Source of the DNA: an uncultured Paenibacillaceae bacterium
GTDB taxonomy: Bacteria; Bacillota; Bacilli; Aneurinibacillales; Aneurinibacillaceae
Reading direction: 5' to 3'
DNA length: 23,017 nucleotides
NCBI GenBank assembly: GCA_937874515.1
Contig: CALNBV010000010.1
Location: 1-23,017 of the forward strand
Under the pieces are notes generated by a model. It saw only the letters and a list, made by a program, of their open reading frames with translations. It did no database searches and was not told the DNA's origin. This document shows positions 23,007 through 23,017 of this stretch, piece after piece. A program made the translations under genes and the position numbers. Numbering within the stretch: position 1 is the first letter of the stretch; each line of letters starts with the position of its first letter.

Positions 23007-23017
23007 GGTTAAGCCCT
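23007..23017 (-). rRNA. 23S rRNA, last bases of the 3' end
   Basis: On the minus strand the edge reads AGGGCTTAACC, which matches the conserved 3' end of bacterial 23S rRNA (...CGAGGGCTTAACC, the strand pairing with the 5' GGTTAAG). The following spacer contains TTCAGTTTTCAGTGTG, complementary to the TGAAAACTGAA motif common before 23S in Bacillales, as expected for a processing stem, and then the strong terminator. Only 11 bases are in view, so the call rests on context. Confidence 0.6.

Noticed and set aside
23007..23017. 5' end of a 23S rRNA gene on the plus strand (GGTTAAG)
   Set aside because: The bases after GGTTAAG are CCCT, which do not fit the 5' consensus but do fit the complement of the 3' end. 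No 16S lies upstream on the plus strand, and the strong terminator faces the minus direction.

Overview
The window looks like chromosomal DNA from a low-GC Gram-positive, probably an aerobic or facultative endospore-forming member of the Bacillales. The reasons are strong AGGAGG-type ribosome binding sites, frequent TTG and GTG starts, U-tailed intrinsic terminators after nearly every unit, near-consensus CcpA cre boxes, a GntR/YtrA-type ABC operon, a KtrB/KtrD-type potassium channel, and DUF3231 and ferritin-like proteins typical of spore formers. Almost every gene is on the minus strand, as is the 23S rRNA 3' end at the right edge. The exceptions are a Gln-rich protein and a hemerythrin-like protein. 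No species can be named from the sequence.

Layout, left to right. At 1-6068 there is a molybdenum hydroxylase (xanthine-dehydrogenase-like) locus: the large, FAD and [2Fe-2S] subunits are read as a tightly overlapping set, followed by the cofactor genes mocA/pucB-like and xdhC/pucA-like and a partial UPF0145 gene. A 130-residue Gln-rich gene on the opposite strand sits between structural and accessory genes. The large-subunit gene carries a one-base frameshift in a homopolymer. At 6114-7183 are a YIEGIA-family membrane protein and its small partner. A coiled-coil protein (7270-7521) follows, then a MarR regulator with an MFS transporter (7689-9360). The transporter is broken by a 29-bp inverted-copy insertion. 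An autoregulated YtrA-type GntR/ABC exporter operon (9481-11472) comes next, then a ferritin-like protein, a DUF3231 protein and a zinc-type alcohol dehydrogenase with a cre box.

At 14057-21241 two closely related Cache-domain chemotaxis receptors, in the same orientation, bracket four units: an unrecognised DNA-binding-like protein with a possible SOS box, a DoxX protein, the small nucleoside phosphorylase PpnP and a KtrD-like channel. At 21416-22196 there is a nucleoside phosphorylase pseudogene with a frameshift and no normal start codon. A hemerythrin-like gene, an IS200/IS605-like non-coding remnant, a very strong hairpin terminator and the last bases of a 23S rRNA gene close the window.

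How the genes fit together: the molybdenum hydroxylase with its MocA and XdhC helpers, PpnP and the broken PNP-family enzyme suggest purine/pyrimidine salvage or catabolism, although the hydroxylase substrate cannot be read from sequence. Three genes in the window are interrupted. Two are single-base indels in A runs, which could be sequencing errors. The third (the MFS gene) has the signature of a template-switch mutation and is the most striking observation here.
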